A stretch of DNA of 64,000 nucleotides. Source: Chionoecetes opilio (taxonomy: Eukaryota > Arthropoda > Malacostraca > Decapoda > Majidae). Each line of letters opens with the position of its first letter. Within the stretch, counting starts at the first letter, position 1. Shown piece by piece: positions 23,666-35,672 of the stretch. Both the position numbers and the translations under genes were made by a program. The DNA lies in NCBI GenBank assembly GCA_016584305.1, contig JACEEZ010001139.1, positions 87,265 through 151,264 of the forward strand, in the 5' to 3' direction. The notes under the pieces are model-generated. The model saw only the letters and a program-made list of their open reading frames with translations, searched no databases and was not told where the DNA came from.

Positions 23666-24814
23666 TTTTCCGTCTCCAATGCTTTAAGGTATTAATGAAC
23701 AAATAAATATCACCGTTAATTAATTATTAAACTAGATTTAATCATTCATGTGAATTTAGATTTAATTGGTGAGGTTACTTCTCCACTGGAGGATATCCAT
23801 CCGCGTTACAACAATAAAAATGGATAATTTGAATTATAAGTAGCTGCCACCAGTTCAAGATTTAGACTTACGGTCTAACTCTTAAACAGAAAGTTAATGT
23901 CTAAGAATCAAGGTAGTTACGTGGATGTGATGGTTTTCATAAGAATATTATACCGAGTTAATACTGAATTACTTCGAAGGTCTGTGGATAAGTATTTCCA
24001 CAACACCGTGTATGTCACCTTGCGTTGAACAAAACTAGTTAGCTTTAATCACATTGGTACAACTTTAATATTGGAATGCACACGTCTCAATGGTAGATTT
24101 AATTATGAACTAATGTATTATGTCTATGACGGTACCCAAAAGACACAGATCAAATTAAACACAAACACCAAGGAGTTTAAGCCAAGTTTGTAGAGGATGC
24201 TGGTGAGATCGCTACAGATACTCCTCCTGACGCCCGGCGTAAGGCCATCTTTGGTGGATTATTCAAACAGCCTCGGCGCAGGGGTTGCGCCGGAGTAGCA
24301 TTTACGCCATACTTACGCCACTTGACTTACGCTTTGTTGCTGGATCAGCTGGCCCCAGGGAAAATATTTTAGAAACCTTCCTTCTGTTCAACAAAAAGCA
24401 GGCCAAACAAGAGGAAACAAAGAGGACATTGTATCAATATGGAATAAAAGAAAAAGCATTATAAAGCAGCAGCAACAGTAATAAAAGCAGAAATAACAAA
24501 ATAAAACAAAATAATAGAAAACAAAGGAAACAAAACCAAATGGGGTGCCGTTACAGGAAGGCAACACCCCAACAACACATCATCATCTCAACTCAAGTTC
24601 GTAAAGTGAATGAAGGGTGTTAGCGGAGGGGGCGGGACACAACTTGCTTTGCTACCTGCCTCAAGTTAACCAGCAGTTGTTTATTCCAAGTTGTGCAGCA
24701 TCCATGATAATCAGCCAGTAAGAGAGGTAAGAGTGACCACCGCAGTGTTCAGTGTGGTGTAGGAGCATCAGTACGGGTGACAGTTTTGTGCTGCCCCGAT
24801 GAGGGTCCTGGAAC
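23666..24814. other. No gene seen; contains repeat related to 20.75 kb
   Basis: Only the segment 24265-24370 is recognisable: it matches 20755-20860 (ggagtagc, tttacgccat, gctggatc). The rest shows no supported feature. Confidence 0.5.
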
Positions 24815-26058
24815 GGGTCCTACTAAAACAGCGTCTACTAGCGTCTACTAGCGACCACTAGCGTCTACTAGCGACCACTAGGCACTAGCGTCCACTAGCG
24901 TCTACAACCCTAAATTGATCACTGTTTAATGTATTTCCTATTTAAAACACATCCTCATCTCTTTTTACAGCATATCTGTGATTTTCCTAACATCTCTGCA
25001 CAAAATAAAAGAATACAGGACATATAAAAATGTTATGGACTGATCGGTGTGGGGTTGGTACGAAAATGCGAAATGGCACATGGAAGTACCTTGGCGTCTG
25101 GTAGGTACAGTTTGGATACAGTTGAATCAGGCCGCCTATATTAAATGCATACCAAGCATGCATTTATGCATAACCTTATAGGTTTTAATGAAACCTAACC
25201 TAACCTTAACCACAAAGTATACCTAACCTAACCTAACCTAACCTTAACCACAAAGTATACCTAACCTAACTTAACCTTAACCACAAAGTATACTGTCTGC
25301 TGGGTATGCATGCTACTATAGGCGGCCTGTTTCAACTGGCGGGCCGAATCAACGGACCCCTACAGTTTAAAGGGACATTTTGTTGGATAGGGAGTTTCAA
25401 TGAGGATATGAATGAGGTATGAGGATATGAGGAACTTAAGTTTTTTATCACTTGGTTTATATTTTTTTTCCACAAAATAGTTGAATTGGTGGTCAAAATA
25501 AAGATGAAAATATTACATGTGTGGGAGCGTTTTCTTCATTGTTGTTTTCATAAAATTGATAATTTAGTTTGGAAAAATTAAAAGCAAACTGAATTATCTA
25601 TTTTATGAAAACAACAATGAAGAAAACGCTCCCACACATGTAATATTTTCATCTTTATTTTGACCACCAATTCAACTATTTTGTGTAAAAAAAATATAAA
25701 CCAAGTGATAAAAAACGTAGGCCTAATACCTCATTCCTATCCTCATTGAAACTCCCTATCCAACAAAATGTCCCTTGAAACTGTACCTACCAGACGCCAA
25801 GGTACTTCCATGTGCCAGTTCGCATTTTCGTACCAACCCCACACCGATCAGGGGGTCTAGTGGACGCAAAATCCATAACATTTTTATATGTCCTGTACTC
25901 TTTTATTTTGTGCAGAGATGTTAGGAAAATCACAGATATGCTGTAAAAAGCGATGAGGATGTGTTTTGAATAGGAAATACATTCAACAGTGATCAATTTA
26001 GGGTTGTAGACGCTAGTGGTCGTTAGTAGACGCTAGTGGACGCTGTTTAATATGACCC
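24815..26058. mobile_element. Long foldback element with agcgtccactagcgtc ends
   Basis: Arms 24815-25570 (carrying a 255-bp insertion) and 25586-26058 are reverse complements around a 15-base loop. Both ends carry repeated agcgtctactagcg or agcgtccactagcg motifs just inside ggtc(c/a)tactaaacagcg. The neighbouring piggyBac-like element has the same ends. Confidence 0.88.
25114..25360. mobile_element. hAT-like MITE with 8-bp target duplication
   Basis: It is flanked by TACAGTTT at 25106-25113 and 25361-25368. The opposite foldback arm preserves the empty site (a single copy near 25780). The inner ends are inverted (caggccgcctata and tataggcggcctg). The middle holds CCTAA-type repeats with aaccacaaagtatac. 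Confidence 0.85.
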
Positions 26059-26164
26059 CTGCATACTAAACAGCGCCCGCTAGCGTCCACTAGCGTCTAC
26101 TAGCGACTACTAGTGTCCACAACCCAGAAATGATCGTAATTTGATGTATTTTGTATTTAAAATA

Positions 26165-26815
26165 CAGTGGTACCTTGGCTTACGAGTTTAATTTGTTCAT
26201 TGATCGAGCTCGTAACTCAATTTGCTCGTATATCAAATAAATTTTCCCCATTGAAATTAATTGAAATACCATTAATCCGTTCCAGCCCCCAAAAAACCAC
26301 TCCAATTTTTTTACTGTACCTATATGACTGGACTGCACTTACCCTCTGCCATTTGCATTCGCCAGTGTTTACACTCTGTGTATCAGCTGTTGGAAACAGC
26401 TGTGGGTGGAACTGCCGCTAAACGTACTGCTATCACCCTCCGCCATTTGCATTCGCCAGTGTTTATACTCTGTGTATCAGCTGTTGAAAACAGCTGTGGG
26501 TGGAACTGCCGCTAAACGTACTGCACTCACCCTCCGCCATTTGCATTCGCCTGTGTGAGCACAACACAACAGAGATGCTTCCACGGCGAGGTAACCACGT
26601 GAAGTGAACGAGTGAGACGCCGGATGCTGGGCGGATGTTGTGGCGTTCGCTGCGCCAACTAGCGGCGGCGTATCTGAAGCTCGCTCGTACCGAAAAAAAA
26701 AAATCGCTCGTACCTCTGATTTTGGCTCGCAACTCAAAGAAAAAAATCGACCGAGCGACTGCTCGTAACTCGGAAAACTCGTAAGTTGGGGCACTCGTAA
26801 GCCAAGGTACCAGTG
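26165..26815. mobile_element. TA-flanked (Tc1/mariner-type) MITE
   Basis: The terminal repeats cagtggtaccttggcttacg and its complement (one mismatch) are flanked by TA at 26163-26164 and 26816-26817. The interior holds 2.4 copies of a 94-bp direct repeat starting near 26333, 26427 and 26520. The uninterrupted right end of the host element (29480) gives the empty site. Confidence 0.92.
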
Positions 26816-27425
26816 TACATTCTCATTCCATTCTACATGTATTCATGTAATTTTCTGACATTATAAATCAAAATAAAGATTCGTATCGACCTCATACCGC
26901 CGTGATTGGCAGTCATGGGACATTGTGGACGCTGCAATCCGAGTCGTTTTTTGTGTCTTTATTTTTATTACGAGCGAGTGCGAAGCGCTCGTGAGTCCTC
27001 GGTGGATACGGGATTTTTCTCACTTAACCCTTTATCGGGCACTCATGGAAATACTCCAAAATTCAAAATTTCAATACCTGATTTCATTAATTGAAGATAT
27101 TACAAGACTTTTTTACTCGTGATTTTTTGAAAAATTTGCAATTTTATGTTGCAAATCTAGGTCAAAGAAATTACCATAAACAGTTCCTCGCCGGTATAAG
27201 GTAACAAAAATTCCAACAAGTGTACATATAAAAATTTTAATCAAGGAAAAATAGAAACATATATTGTTAAAGGAACATTTACTGATATAAAAGAAAGTAT
27301 GCGAATACAAAAAAACAAAAATGCTGATTTTATACAATATTTTTCCTGCGGTACTTGTACTGGCACTTGGTCACAAATATCACACACTTATCAAACTCTA
27401 GTCCAGTCCAGTCCACTCCAGGCAC

Positions 27426-28590
27426 TTAGGCAACTATCTCATGGTACTTTATGAAGCAGTTGATCTCAGCATTGAGGCACAGGTTGACCTTGCAGAGCAC
27501 GTTTGACCTCAAGATGTGCCCCTTCCTGCTGCATAACTTGCAGGTCTGGCGGGTAGTGTAGACAAGGGCATGGAACAAGGTCATGTCAAACCTGAGAGAG
27601 TTCTCTGGCACATGACTACGGTGTCCCCTGACAGGCATGGGGACATCAACAGTGGTGTTGAGGCTGCCTGGAGCTGCCAAGCTTCTTCGGGGGTGTGATG
27701 TGCCTGGCCTTTGGCCGCTGGCACTCCTGAACACCTGGATCCTGAAGTTCTTCAGTGTCAGTTCAGTCTCAGCAAAAGCTATGCAGTTCCGCCTGTACAC
27801 CTGGATCCAGGCATTGGTGATGCTGAGATCTATGACATATGCTAACATTCACATGTACCACCTCTTTGCCTTCATGGGGGTGCGGTTGAGGTGGACCAGC
27901 ATGTCGCTGTTGTCAATGTCCCCCATGTTGGCATTGTAGCTCTTGATGACAGCAGGGCAGCTCACATCCTCCTTCTTGGTGTCACTGTAGTACCGGGAGA
28001 CAGAGGATATGGGCTCCACCCCCATGTCTGTTGACAGCAGAGTGACAATCCTCTTGTCCTTCCACTGCATGAGGGCCAGGATGCCATCGTCACTAGTGAC
28101 GTAGTCACAAGTACCACGAGGGACAGCCTTCTTCTCCATCTCCTTGATGGCCTTGAGTGGAGGCTTGCCTATCCTGTTGTCCCTGTCTGTCCCCGTGTAT
28201 CTGCAGTTCTGGTCCTTGAGGTAACGAACTATCTCCAGGCTGGTGAAGAAGTTGTCTGCAAAGATGGCTGTGGTGGTGGAGCAGGACATAGTGCTGGCCA
28301 GGACAGAAACTATCTGGTTGGTGGAACCCATGACTTTCAGTTCAGGTGTCAGGGGGACACCGGAAGCCTCCACTATAGACTTCCCCTGTTATAGTACCAT
28401 GTCCTGATTAGGCCATCCTCAGAAGCCCTGGCAAAAAAACTTGAATCCCCATTTGTCTGGCTTGTTTTGAATGTACTGCCTAAGGTTGCCAGCTCTCTTA
28501 CCTTTTTAGGCAACCATGACCTCATCCACAGGCTGCTTGGGGTTCTGTGGCTCACTCCTGAAAATAGTATTCATGAAGCTGCGTCGGGCG
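27426..28590 (-). pseudogene. piggyBac transposase (DDE_Tnp_1_7 type), broken
   Basis: The minus-strand order matches a PGBD transposase: PKQPVDEVMVA (first catalytic Asp region, 28535-28560), LRQYIQNKPDKWGFK, then GVPLTPEL, ADNFFTSLEIVRYL (second Asp), TGTDRDNRIG, RGTCDYVTSDDGILALMQWK, IVTLLST, CPAVIKSYNANMGDIDNSDM (third Asp), YVIDLSITNAWIQ and a C-terminal Cys ribbon from CKLC to CLNAEINCF. It is broken by a TAA after VMVA (near 28513), a frameshift in a T run (near 28440), a TAA near 28390 and a TGA near 27849. The element is therefore not autonomous. Its C-terminal ribbon is intact. Confidence 0.9.
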
Positions 28591-28599
28591 TATGATCAG

Positions 28600-29426
28600 A
28601 TATAGACATACCCTTACTTGCCCTAGTCTTAGGTGAATAGGGCATATGATCAAATATAGTGTCACCATTTTTCACGCAATGAATTAACTAATTTATATAG
28701 ATCCTAGGTAAATGACACCTATCTCAATATTTAGTACAACTATTCATCTGTATAAGGTGTGTGTTTCATGAACTTACCATTGTTAGTTACGATGTTAGGG
28801 CCGTGGGCGTGGGACTGAGTAGAGGTGCAGACCCACACTTCACGAGCTCTGAAGGAAGACTGAAGTTTGAGACGCTCTGGGCCGTAGCCGAGTGGGCAGA
28901 CACCATGACGTCACTTGCTGTGACGTAGCCTGATCTTTGCTGATTGGCTGGAGAAAATCACCACGTTTCTACTGCTTCACAGAGAGGTGAAGGGGGGCCA
29001 TTTTGGACGCCCATTTTAGTTACCAAATATGGTTCGTTGCCCGATAAAGGGTTAAGCAGCCGACCCGTCCCGGCCCGACCGTCACGCAACCCGGCCTAGC
29101 CCGGCCGTCACGCTTTTCAGGAGCTTATATCTTTGGAATCCCGCTTCCGATTGACAAGCGTTCTTCACCATCTGATAGCCCCATTCAATCCCTTTTGTGC
29201 TTGACATGTTTTGTCTCACGTGAGGGGTCAGCATGGCGCGTGCCGCGTGCCGCGTGAGGGGTGTCAGACAACGTTATCTTGCTATAGCTGAGAAACGGCT
29301 GTACCGACTAAGTTGAAATTTGGTGTGTGGTTTGAGACCACACACCTAGCAATGTCACACAGGTCAAACTCCTGGTGACGCCGCGGATTTCTACGGGCTC
29401 GCTCGTCCCTCGCCGATTAAGGCGTC
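28600..29426. other. Upstream part of piggyBac-like element; no gene
   Basis: This is non-coding sequence between the transposase remnant and the right terminal repeat. It contains paired TGACGTCA/TGACGTAG motifs (28907-28925) and a GC-rich ccggcccg tract (29060-29115). A short inverted match cccgataaagggtt links 29040 with 27025. Confidence 0.55.
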
Positions 29427-29574
29427 TTACTGGTTTATAATGTCAGAAAATTACATGAATACATGTAGAATGGAATGAGAATTTATTTTAAATACAAAAT
29501 ACATCAATTACGATCATTTCTGGGTTGTGGACGCTAGTGGACGCTGTTTAGTATGACCGTCCTGGAACTGTCAA

Positions 29575-29950
29575 CCCCGACCACTAAAGAGTTAGTATTG
29601 GGCACTAAAAATCAATTAATGCTTCATTTATTACCGTTTGTTAATACACCTATTGTTGGTGTTTTCGGTATATGTGCAGTTTAAACCAATACACGATCGG
29701 TGGTTTTTAGTATCCTGAACGTTTATTTCTCATCATAAGGAGTATTTCTAACCCTTACCGTATGTAATGAGGCGGAATCTTCCTTAAGAAGATTCGAGAT
29801 AGAGCTACCCTCTCACTCACCCGCTAACCAGCGGGCAGGGCTCGCCCTTCTCCTGCGACTCATGCAGAAAACCCCCACCCCTTACCCAACTCCGGCCAGG
29901 GCACAAGGAAACACCATTTTCCTTTTTTGCCTTACTTTACTAACACAAAC
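29575..29950. other. No gene seen
   Basis: Unremarkable sequence before the tandem arrays. Confidence 0.4.
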
Positions 29951-29954
29951 CTGC

Positions 29955-30690
29955 ACATTAGGCCAAAGACCCAATGGCTTACACAACACCATTACACCCC
30001 CCGCACCAACTACACCACACTGCACATTAGGCCGAAGACCCAATGGCTTACACAACACCATTACACACCCCACCACCCACTACACAACACTGCACACGAG
30101 GCCAAAGACCCAATGGCTTACACAACACCATTACACACCCCACCACCCACTACACCACACTGCACACTAGGCCAAAGACCCAATGGCTTACACAACACCA
30201 TTACACACCCACCACCCACGCTCTGACGCTAACACTAGCAGCCAGGCAACACCCCACCACCCACACCACACACGCTCTGACGCTAACACTAGCAGCCAGT
30301 CACACCACAACCACAACACACACACACGCTCTGACGCTAACACTAGCAGCCAGGCACACCACACCACACACGCTCTGACGCTACACTACACCAGCAACAC
30401 CCACACACACACAGCTCTGACGCTAACACTAGCAGCCAGGCAACACCAACACCCACACCACACACACGCTCTGACGCTAACACTGGCAGCCAGGCAACAC
30501 ACCGGCTTACCTTCACACGGGACCCCGTGAGGCAGCCACTCACACTATACACAGCACGCCCTGCCGCCCATCCTGGCAGCCAGGCACCACACCACCACAC
30601 ACAGGCTTACCTTCACACGGGACCCCGTGAGGCAGCCACTCACACTATACACAGCACGCCCTGCCGCCCACCCTGGCAGCCAGGAGCCTC
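29955..30690. repeat. Three adjacent tandem arrays
   Basis: First, about four 70-bp units with aaagacccaatggcttacac (29955-30215). Second, about six units with cgctctgacgctaacacta (30218-30500). Third, two 95-bp units with cacacgggaccccgtgaggc (30500-30690). Long open frames across them are artefacts. Confidence 0.85.
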
Positions 30691-30936
30691 ACCACCACTA
30701 GGCTCACCACCACGCCAGACTCACCACCGTGAAGCGACCAGCTCCACCACCCACGCCAGCCACGGTTCCCTTCTCTCCCCGCCCGCACAACAACAAAAGC
30801 CCCCTCGTGTGTCCCTACCACACTCCCGCCAATTCTTGCCGCTCCCTTTCCTCTCCCTTTCACCGCGAAGTTTAAACCCAAATTTGCATTTCTTACACGA
30901 AGATAACACTAAAGTCGCCAGGACAACGTTTGGCTA

Positions 30937-31487
30937 TAATGGACGAGAACTTCGCGGTCGTTTTCAGAGACACCGACTATTTTTTCCGGTCCTACAATAG
31001 GTGCTTTTTCTAATAGAGATATTTTTGTTTTCTGGTAACCCATTAAAAAAAAAATATTCATAACCGAATTTTATGTATGGTTAAAGTTAAGGTTAGGTTA
31101 GGTATACTTAGTGGTTAAGGTTAGGTTAGGTTTCATTAAAATCTATTAGGTTAGGTTAGGTATACGTACTTAGGGTTAGGTTAGTTTTCATTAAAACCTA
31201 TAAGGTTAGGTTTGGTATGTTCTATTCAATTACTTCCCTGTTATCTGAGACCCTGACTTATTTCTCCTGGCAAAGTTTTAGTGTTTTTTCTGATGGAGAT
31301 AGTGTTTTTAATGGAAACGGCGACCATAAAATTCGGTGATGAATTATAATTATTACTATTTTTTTTTTTAAATATGGGTTTCCGGAAAATAAAACTGTCT
31401 CCATTACAAAAAGCATCTATTGTAGGCCAGGAGAAATTAGTTGTGTCTATGAAAACGACTGCGAAGTCCTCGTCCATTATTACCCAA
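30937..31487. mobile_element. MITE with about 115-bp terminal inverted repeats (ggacgagaact family)
   Basis: The left end taatggacgagaacttcgcg and the right end cgaagtcctcgtccattatt are inverted, and similarity runs inward through tgctttttctaat and ccggaaaccca. An interior ggttaggtta tract lies at 31085-31220. Related copies are at 3098, 33003 and 34135. Confidence 0.85.
31085..31225. repeat. GGTTA/TTAGG-like interstitial tract
   Basis: Repeats of aaggttaggttaggt are separated by tttcattaaaa-type spacers. Near-identical spacer units occur inverted at 25180-25290. Confidence 0.75.
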
Positions 31488-32140
31488 CTTTTTTTTCGAT
31501 GTACAAACTGTCTGGTGGCGTTAATACTTACATTTCTACATCCATGATTTCAAGAAAGTTAGAAGGGGCTATCTGGAGAATTTGTGTCTTCATCTGTGTC
31601 ATATTATGGCTATAAATGAACAAATTACAAAAAATATCACCAGAGTGGCGACCTACACTAAGATCACCAATTAGTGTTTATGTTCTGAGTGTTCTTCCGC
31701 CGTCGTCGTCGCACGAAAAAAAACGAGTTGCGAAATTTGAAACCGTATAAAGTTGCAGATGCAAAGCATAAAACAACACTGAAACAGGGTAGATTATACA
31801 TTCATGATATAAACTACATTACTGTGTATCATCTTCAGTGGCACATAAAAATCAGTAGTGATGCTATAATTTGTAATATTTGGCGGCTGGCGACATTATT
31901 GCAGCTGGTGACTAAAGTGTTATCTACGGTACAACAGCCGGCGGAAATGAAAGTACACACAAATCTTGATTTCCCGGACCTCCATTTCCCGGATATCGGA
32001 TTTGCCGGACAAAATCCGAGGTCCGGGAATATGTCAAGAGTCCCGGACAATTTTTTACGTTGAAATGCCTGGTCCTGTTCGTAAATTGACAAAGTTGTCC
32101 GGCGGTCCGAGCGTCTCCTGTCACCCCTGGTCAGTGTCCG
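31488..32140. other. No gene seen
   Basis: The 124-aa plus-strand frame at 31689-32063 has no recognisable domain. Around 31960-32060 there are repeated tcccgga motifs. Confidence 0.45.
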
Positions 32141-32632
32141 CGCCTCCTGCCAGGTGGCAGCATGCTCAGCGGTCGTATTGTTTACATTTGGGCACACGAC
32201 TCACGGTTCACCTGCACCGCCTCCGTCAGTCCCCTGACTCCCACTGCCCCTGGTGCAGGAACATCTCTGAGACTATTGAACACTTTCTGCTGCCTCCCGC
32301 CAGGTGGCAGCATGCTCAGCGGTCGAATTGTTTACATTTGGACACACGACACTCACGGTTCACCTGCACCGCCTCCGTTAGTCCCCTGACCCCCACTGCC
32401 CCTGGTGCAGGAATGTCTCTTGAGACTATTGAACACTTTCTGCTGCCTCCCGCCAGGTGGCAGCATGCTCAGCGGTCGTATTGTTTACATTTGGTCACAC
32501 GACACTCACGGTTCACCTGCACGGCCTCCGTTAGTCCCCTGACCCCCCCTGTCCCTGGTGCAGGAACGTCTCTTGAGACTATTGAATACTTTCTGCTGCC
32601 TCCCGCCAGGTGGCAGCATGCTCAGCGGACGT
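32140..32632 (+). repeat. About 152-bp tandem repeat carrying a LINE zinc-finger fragment
   Basis: Copies of caggtggcagcatgctcagc start at 32151, 32301, 32454 and 32607. Each full unit reads SHCPWCRNISETIEHFLL or a close variant, which resembles the C-terminal zf-RVT region of non-LTR retrotransposons. Confidence 0.8.
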
Positions 32633-33002
32633 AAAAGTCCGCGGCGGGGTAGTTGATATTGGCGGTTGCCGGACAGTAAATACTAGAGTAGGATAAACGT
32701 CCGGGGATGGGTACTGGCATCGGACTGTTGCGATTCCCGAACTTTTGCGGTTCCCGGACCAGTGCTCCCCCCTATTAGTCCGGGAAAACGAGGTTTGTGT
32801 GTAACACATGGCTGGGGGGGCGAAAAGCCATCAGCGAGGTTAGGTTACGTAATCAATGCCCAGGTTAGATTAGTGAACTAGCAGGGGGGTCTGGGGGGCC
32901 GCATCCCCCCCAGTTAGGTTAGGAAAATATTGGTCAAATAGGGAGTATTGGTTGAAACTGCAAATTTACCGTATTATTTTCCTTAGGTATTTTGGTATTT
33001 TC

Positions 33003-33930
33003 AACGGTAATAATAGACGAGGACTTAGCGGTCGTTTTCAGCGATACCGACTAATTTTTCCTGGCAAAAAATAGGTGCTTTTTCTAATGGAGATACAGGA
33101 GAACCTCGTTTATCCGGCACCCACGGGGGGGAGCGCATGCCGGATAACTCATTTTGCCGTTGTTTTGAGAGTTACTCTTATGGAATCGCCCAAAATCCCC
33201 TTTTTTTTTTTTTTTTTTTTTTCCCATTACAAGGAACCGGCCAAGGGCACAACAAAAATGGGTAATACAAAGCCCGCTTAGTTGCCAGTCCCTATAAAGA
33301 AGACAGTAAGAGAATAAAATAAAAAAGAGGGTGAGCCAATTTAGTTCGGGAGGTGTCTTGTTACTCTTATTTTGAAAAGATGTTAGTCATAGGAAAGTGG
33401 AAAAATAGAAACAGGAAAGTGGGAAAAAAAAAAAAAAAAAAGCCTGGGTCGATTAGTGCCGTTGTTTTGAGGCTGCCGTTGTTTTAAATGCCGGTTAAAC
33501 GAGGTTCTCCTGTAGTTTTATTTTCCGGAAACCCATTATTTAAAAAAAATATATATAGGTACACGTACTATATATTATTCCAGATGAACACCGAATTCAC
33601 TTTGGTGGACGAAACAATTTTTTTCTGGTGAGTTTTGATGTGTTTTGAATTAATCTGCTAACCGTTTCTGTCGTAAATCTTTTTTTTTTTTTTTTTTTTT
33701 TGGTTAGGTATAGGTTGTTAGTTTTTCAAGTTTTAGTGCTTTTTCTGATGAGATAGTGTTTTTAATGAAACTGTACAATAAAATTCAATGTTTTTATTAT
33801 TTTTTTATTTTTTTATTATAGGTTTCCGGAAAATAAAACTATCTATTAGAAAAAGCACCTATTTTTGGCCAGGAAAAATTTGTCTGTGTCTCTGAAAACG
33901 ACCGCAAAGTCCTCGTCCATTATTACCCTT
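33003..33930. mobile_element. ggacgagaact-family MITE with nested insertion
   Basis: The left end is taatagacgaggacttagcg and the right end aagtcctcgtccattattac (33909). After removing 33096-33512 plus one TA, the left arm reads continuously through gagatagttttattttccgg, like the copy at 30937. Confidence 0.85.
33096..33512. mobile_element. pogo/Tigger-like MITE, 417 bp, TA duplication
   Basis: The terminal repeats caggagaacctcgtttatcc and its near-complement end at 33512, with TA at 33094-33095 and 33513-33514. The interior is A/T-rich and non-coding. Confidence 0.9.
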
Positions 33931-34127
33931 TCAACCAGTAAATGATACAAGGTTAAAAGTGCTCTTTTCCTATGTATTTTGATTTTTGATGTATCAAGAA
34001 TGACCGGTAGGTTAATATTCCGCAGGAGTCAGCGCACTCCCCACATGCCTTACGGCTTACTGTTTCTTTATTATTTTCGGCTCAGTATATTGTGAAATAT
34101 TTATTCACTTGCGGAAACCAAAATTAT

Positions 34128-34200
34128 AGGTTATAATGGACGAGAACTGCACGGTCGCTACCGCAGTTACCACTTACGTTTTTTATATTATGTACCCCAG
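34128..34200. repeat. Solitary terminus of the ggacgagaact family
   Basis: The stretch tataatggacgagaactgca continues as in 3098-3165 (cgctaccg, ttaccac, ttacgtttt). No partner end is found nearby. Confidence 0.7.
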
Positions 34201-34377
34201 CCAAATATCCTGCATTCCCCCAGGTCCCCAAGCTTGTTTTGGGTGATATGGGGAGTATGGGCAAACACTAGAATAATACCTTATTTACTTCCGGAAACCA
34301 AAAATATAACACTTATTTTTATATAAAAATTGCTGAGTTAGATTACGTTTAGTTTTTATTTATGTTAGATTTAGGTT

Positions 34378-34481
34378 CAGTGGCGGAACATGGGATGTAA
34401 AAATGGGGGACACGCGGGGGGGCACCACCCTAATATGGGGGGGCACGTGCCCCCCCAGGCCCCCTCGCAGTTCCGCCACTG
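34378..34481. mobile_element. Short MITE with cagtggcggaac ends
   Basis: The ends cagtggcggaac and gttccgccactg are inverted around a G-rich then C-rich core with the palindrome gggcacgtgccc. No target duplication is visible. Confidence 0.75.
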
Positions 34482-34484
34482 CAT

Positions 34485-35588
34485 ATACCATCAGAATCTG
34501 GCGTATAAAAACAATGTGAAGGAAAAAAGAATATCAGAAAAAAAAGTTAATTACTCATTGTATCAAAATTGGAACCTAAGAAAGTCAGATGCATTCAAAA
34601 TCTGGCGTATATAAACAAAACATCAAAATTATGAAGGAAAAAAAGAATATCAGGAAAAAAAAGTTAATTACTCACTGTATCAAAATTGGAACCGAAAATA
34701 GAAAGAAGAGCAAAATTCTTTAAAAAAAAGTCATTTATCATCAGAATCTGGTATATAAAAACAAAGAAAATGAAAATATGAAGGAAAAAAAGTTAATTAC
34801 TCACTGTATCAAAATTGGAACCGAAAATAGAGAGAAGAGCAAAATTCTTGAAAAAATCATATACCACCAGAATCTGACGTATAAAAACCAAAAAAAAAAA
34901 CTATGAAAGAAAGAAGAATATTAGGAAAAAAAGTTTATTTTTCACTGTATCAAAATTGGAACCGTAAATAGAAAGAAGAGCAAAATTCTTGAAAAAAAAG
35001 TCATATACCATCAGAATCTGGCATATAATTTTTTTTTTTTTAATATGATGGGAAAAAAAAGAATATCAGGAAGAAAAAAAGTATAACTCTGTATCAAAAT
35101 TGGAACCGAAAATAGAAAGAAGAGCAAAATTCTTGAAAAAAAGTCATATACCATCAGAATCTGGCGTATAAATACAAAAAAACAAAAATATGAAGGAAAA
35201 ATAGAATTACAGGAAAAAAAGTGTTACTCACTGTATCAAAATTCGAACCGAAAATAGAAAGAGGAAAATTCTTGAAAAAAAAGTCATATGTCATCGGAAT
35301 CTGGCGTATAAAAACGAAAGAACAAAATTATGAAGGAAAAAAAGAATATCAGGGAAAAAAAAGTTAATTACTCACTGTATCAAAATTGGAACCGAAAATA
35401 GAAAGAGCAAATTTCTTGAAAAAAAAGTTATATACCATCAGAATCTGGCATATAAAAACAAAAAAATGTAAATATGAAGGAAAAAAAGAATGTCCGGAAA
35501 AAAAGTTCATTACTCACTATCAAAATTGGAACCGAAAATAGAAAAAGCAAAATTATTGAAAAAAAGTCATATGCCATCGGAATCTGGC

Positions 35589-35672
<84 letters not shown>

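Larger units (their letters stand above)
26062..29558 (-). mobile_element. piggyBac-like transposon, decayed
   Basis: Ends 26062-26163 (continuing at 26818) and 29427-29558 are inverted repeats of over 130 bp, sharing catactaaacagcg and gtccacaacccagaaatgat. A decayed piggyBac transposase lies between on the minus strand. A MITE interrupts the left terminal repeat. There is no TTAA at the ends; a 10-bp repeat GTCCTGGAAC instead bounds this element plus the foldback. Confidence 0.8.

Noticed and set aside
29862..30530. Overlapping Thr/His-rich frames near 30 kb
   Set aside because: They follow the periodicity of three tandem arrays and change frame between units.
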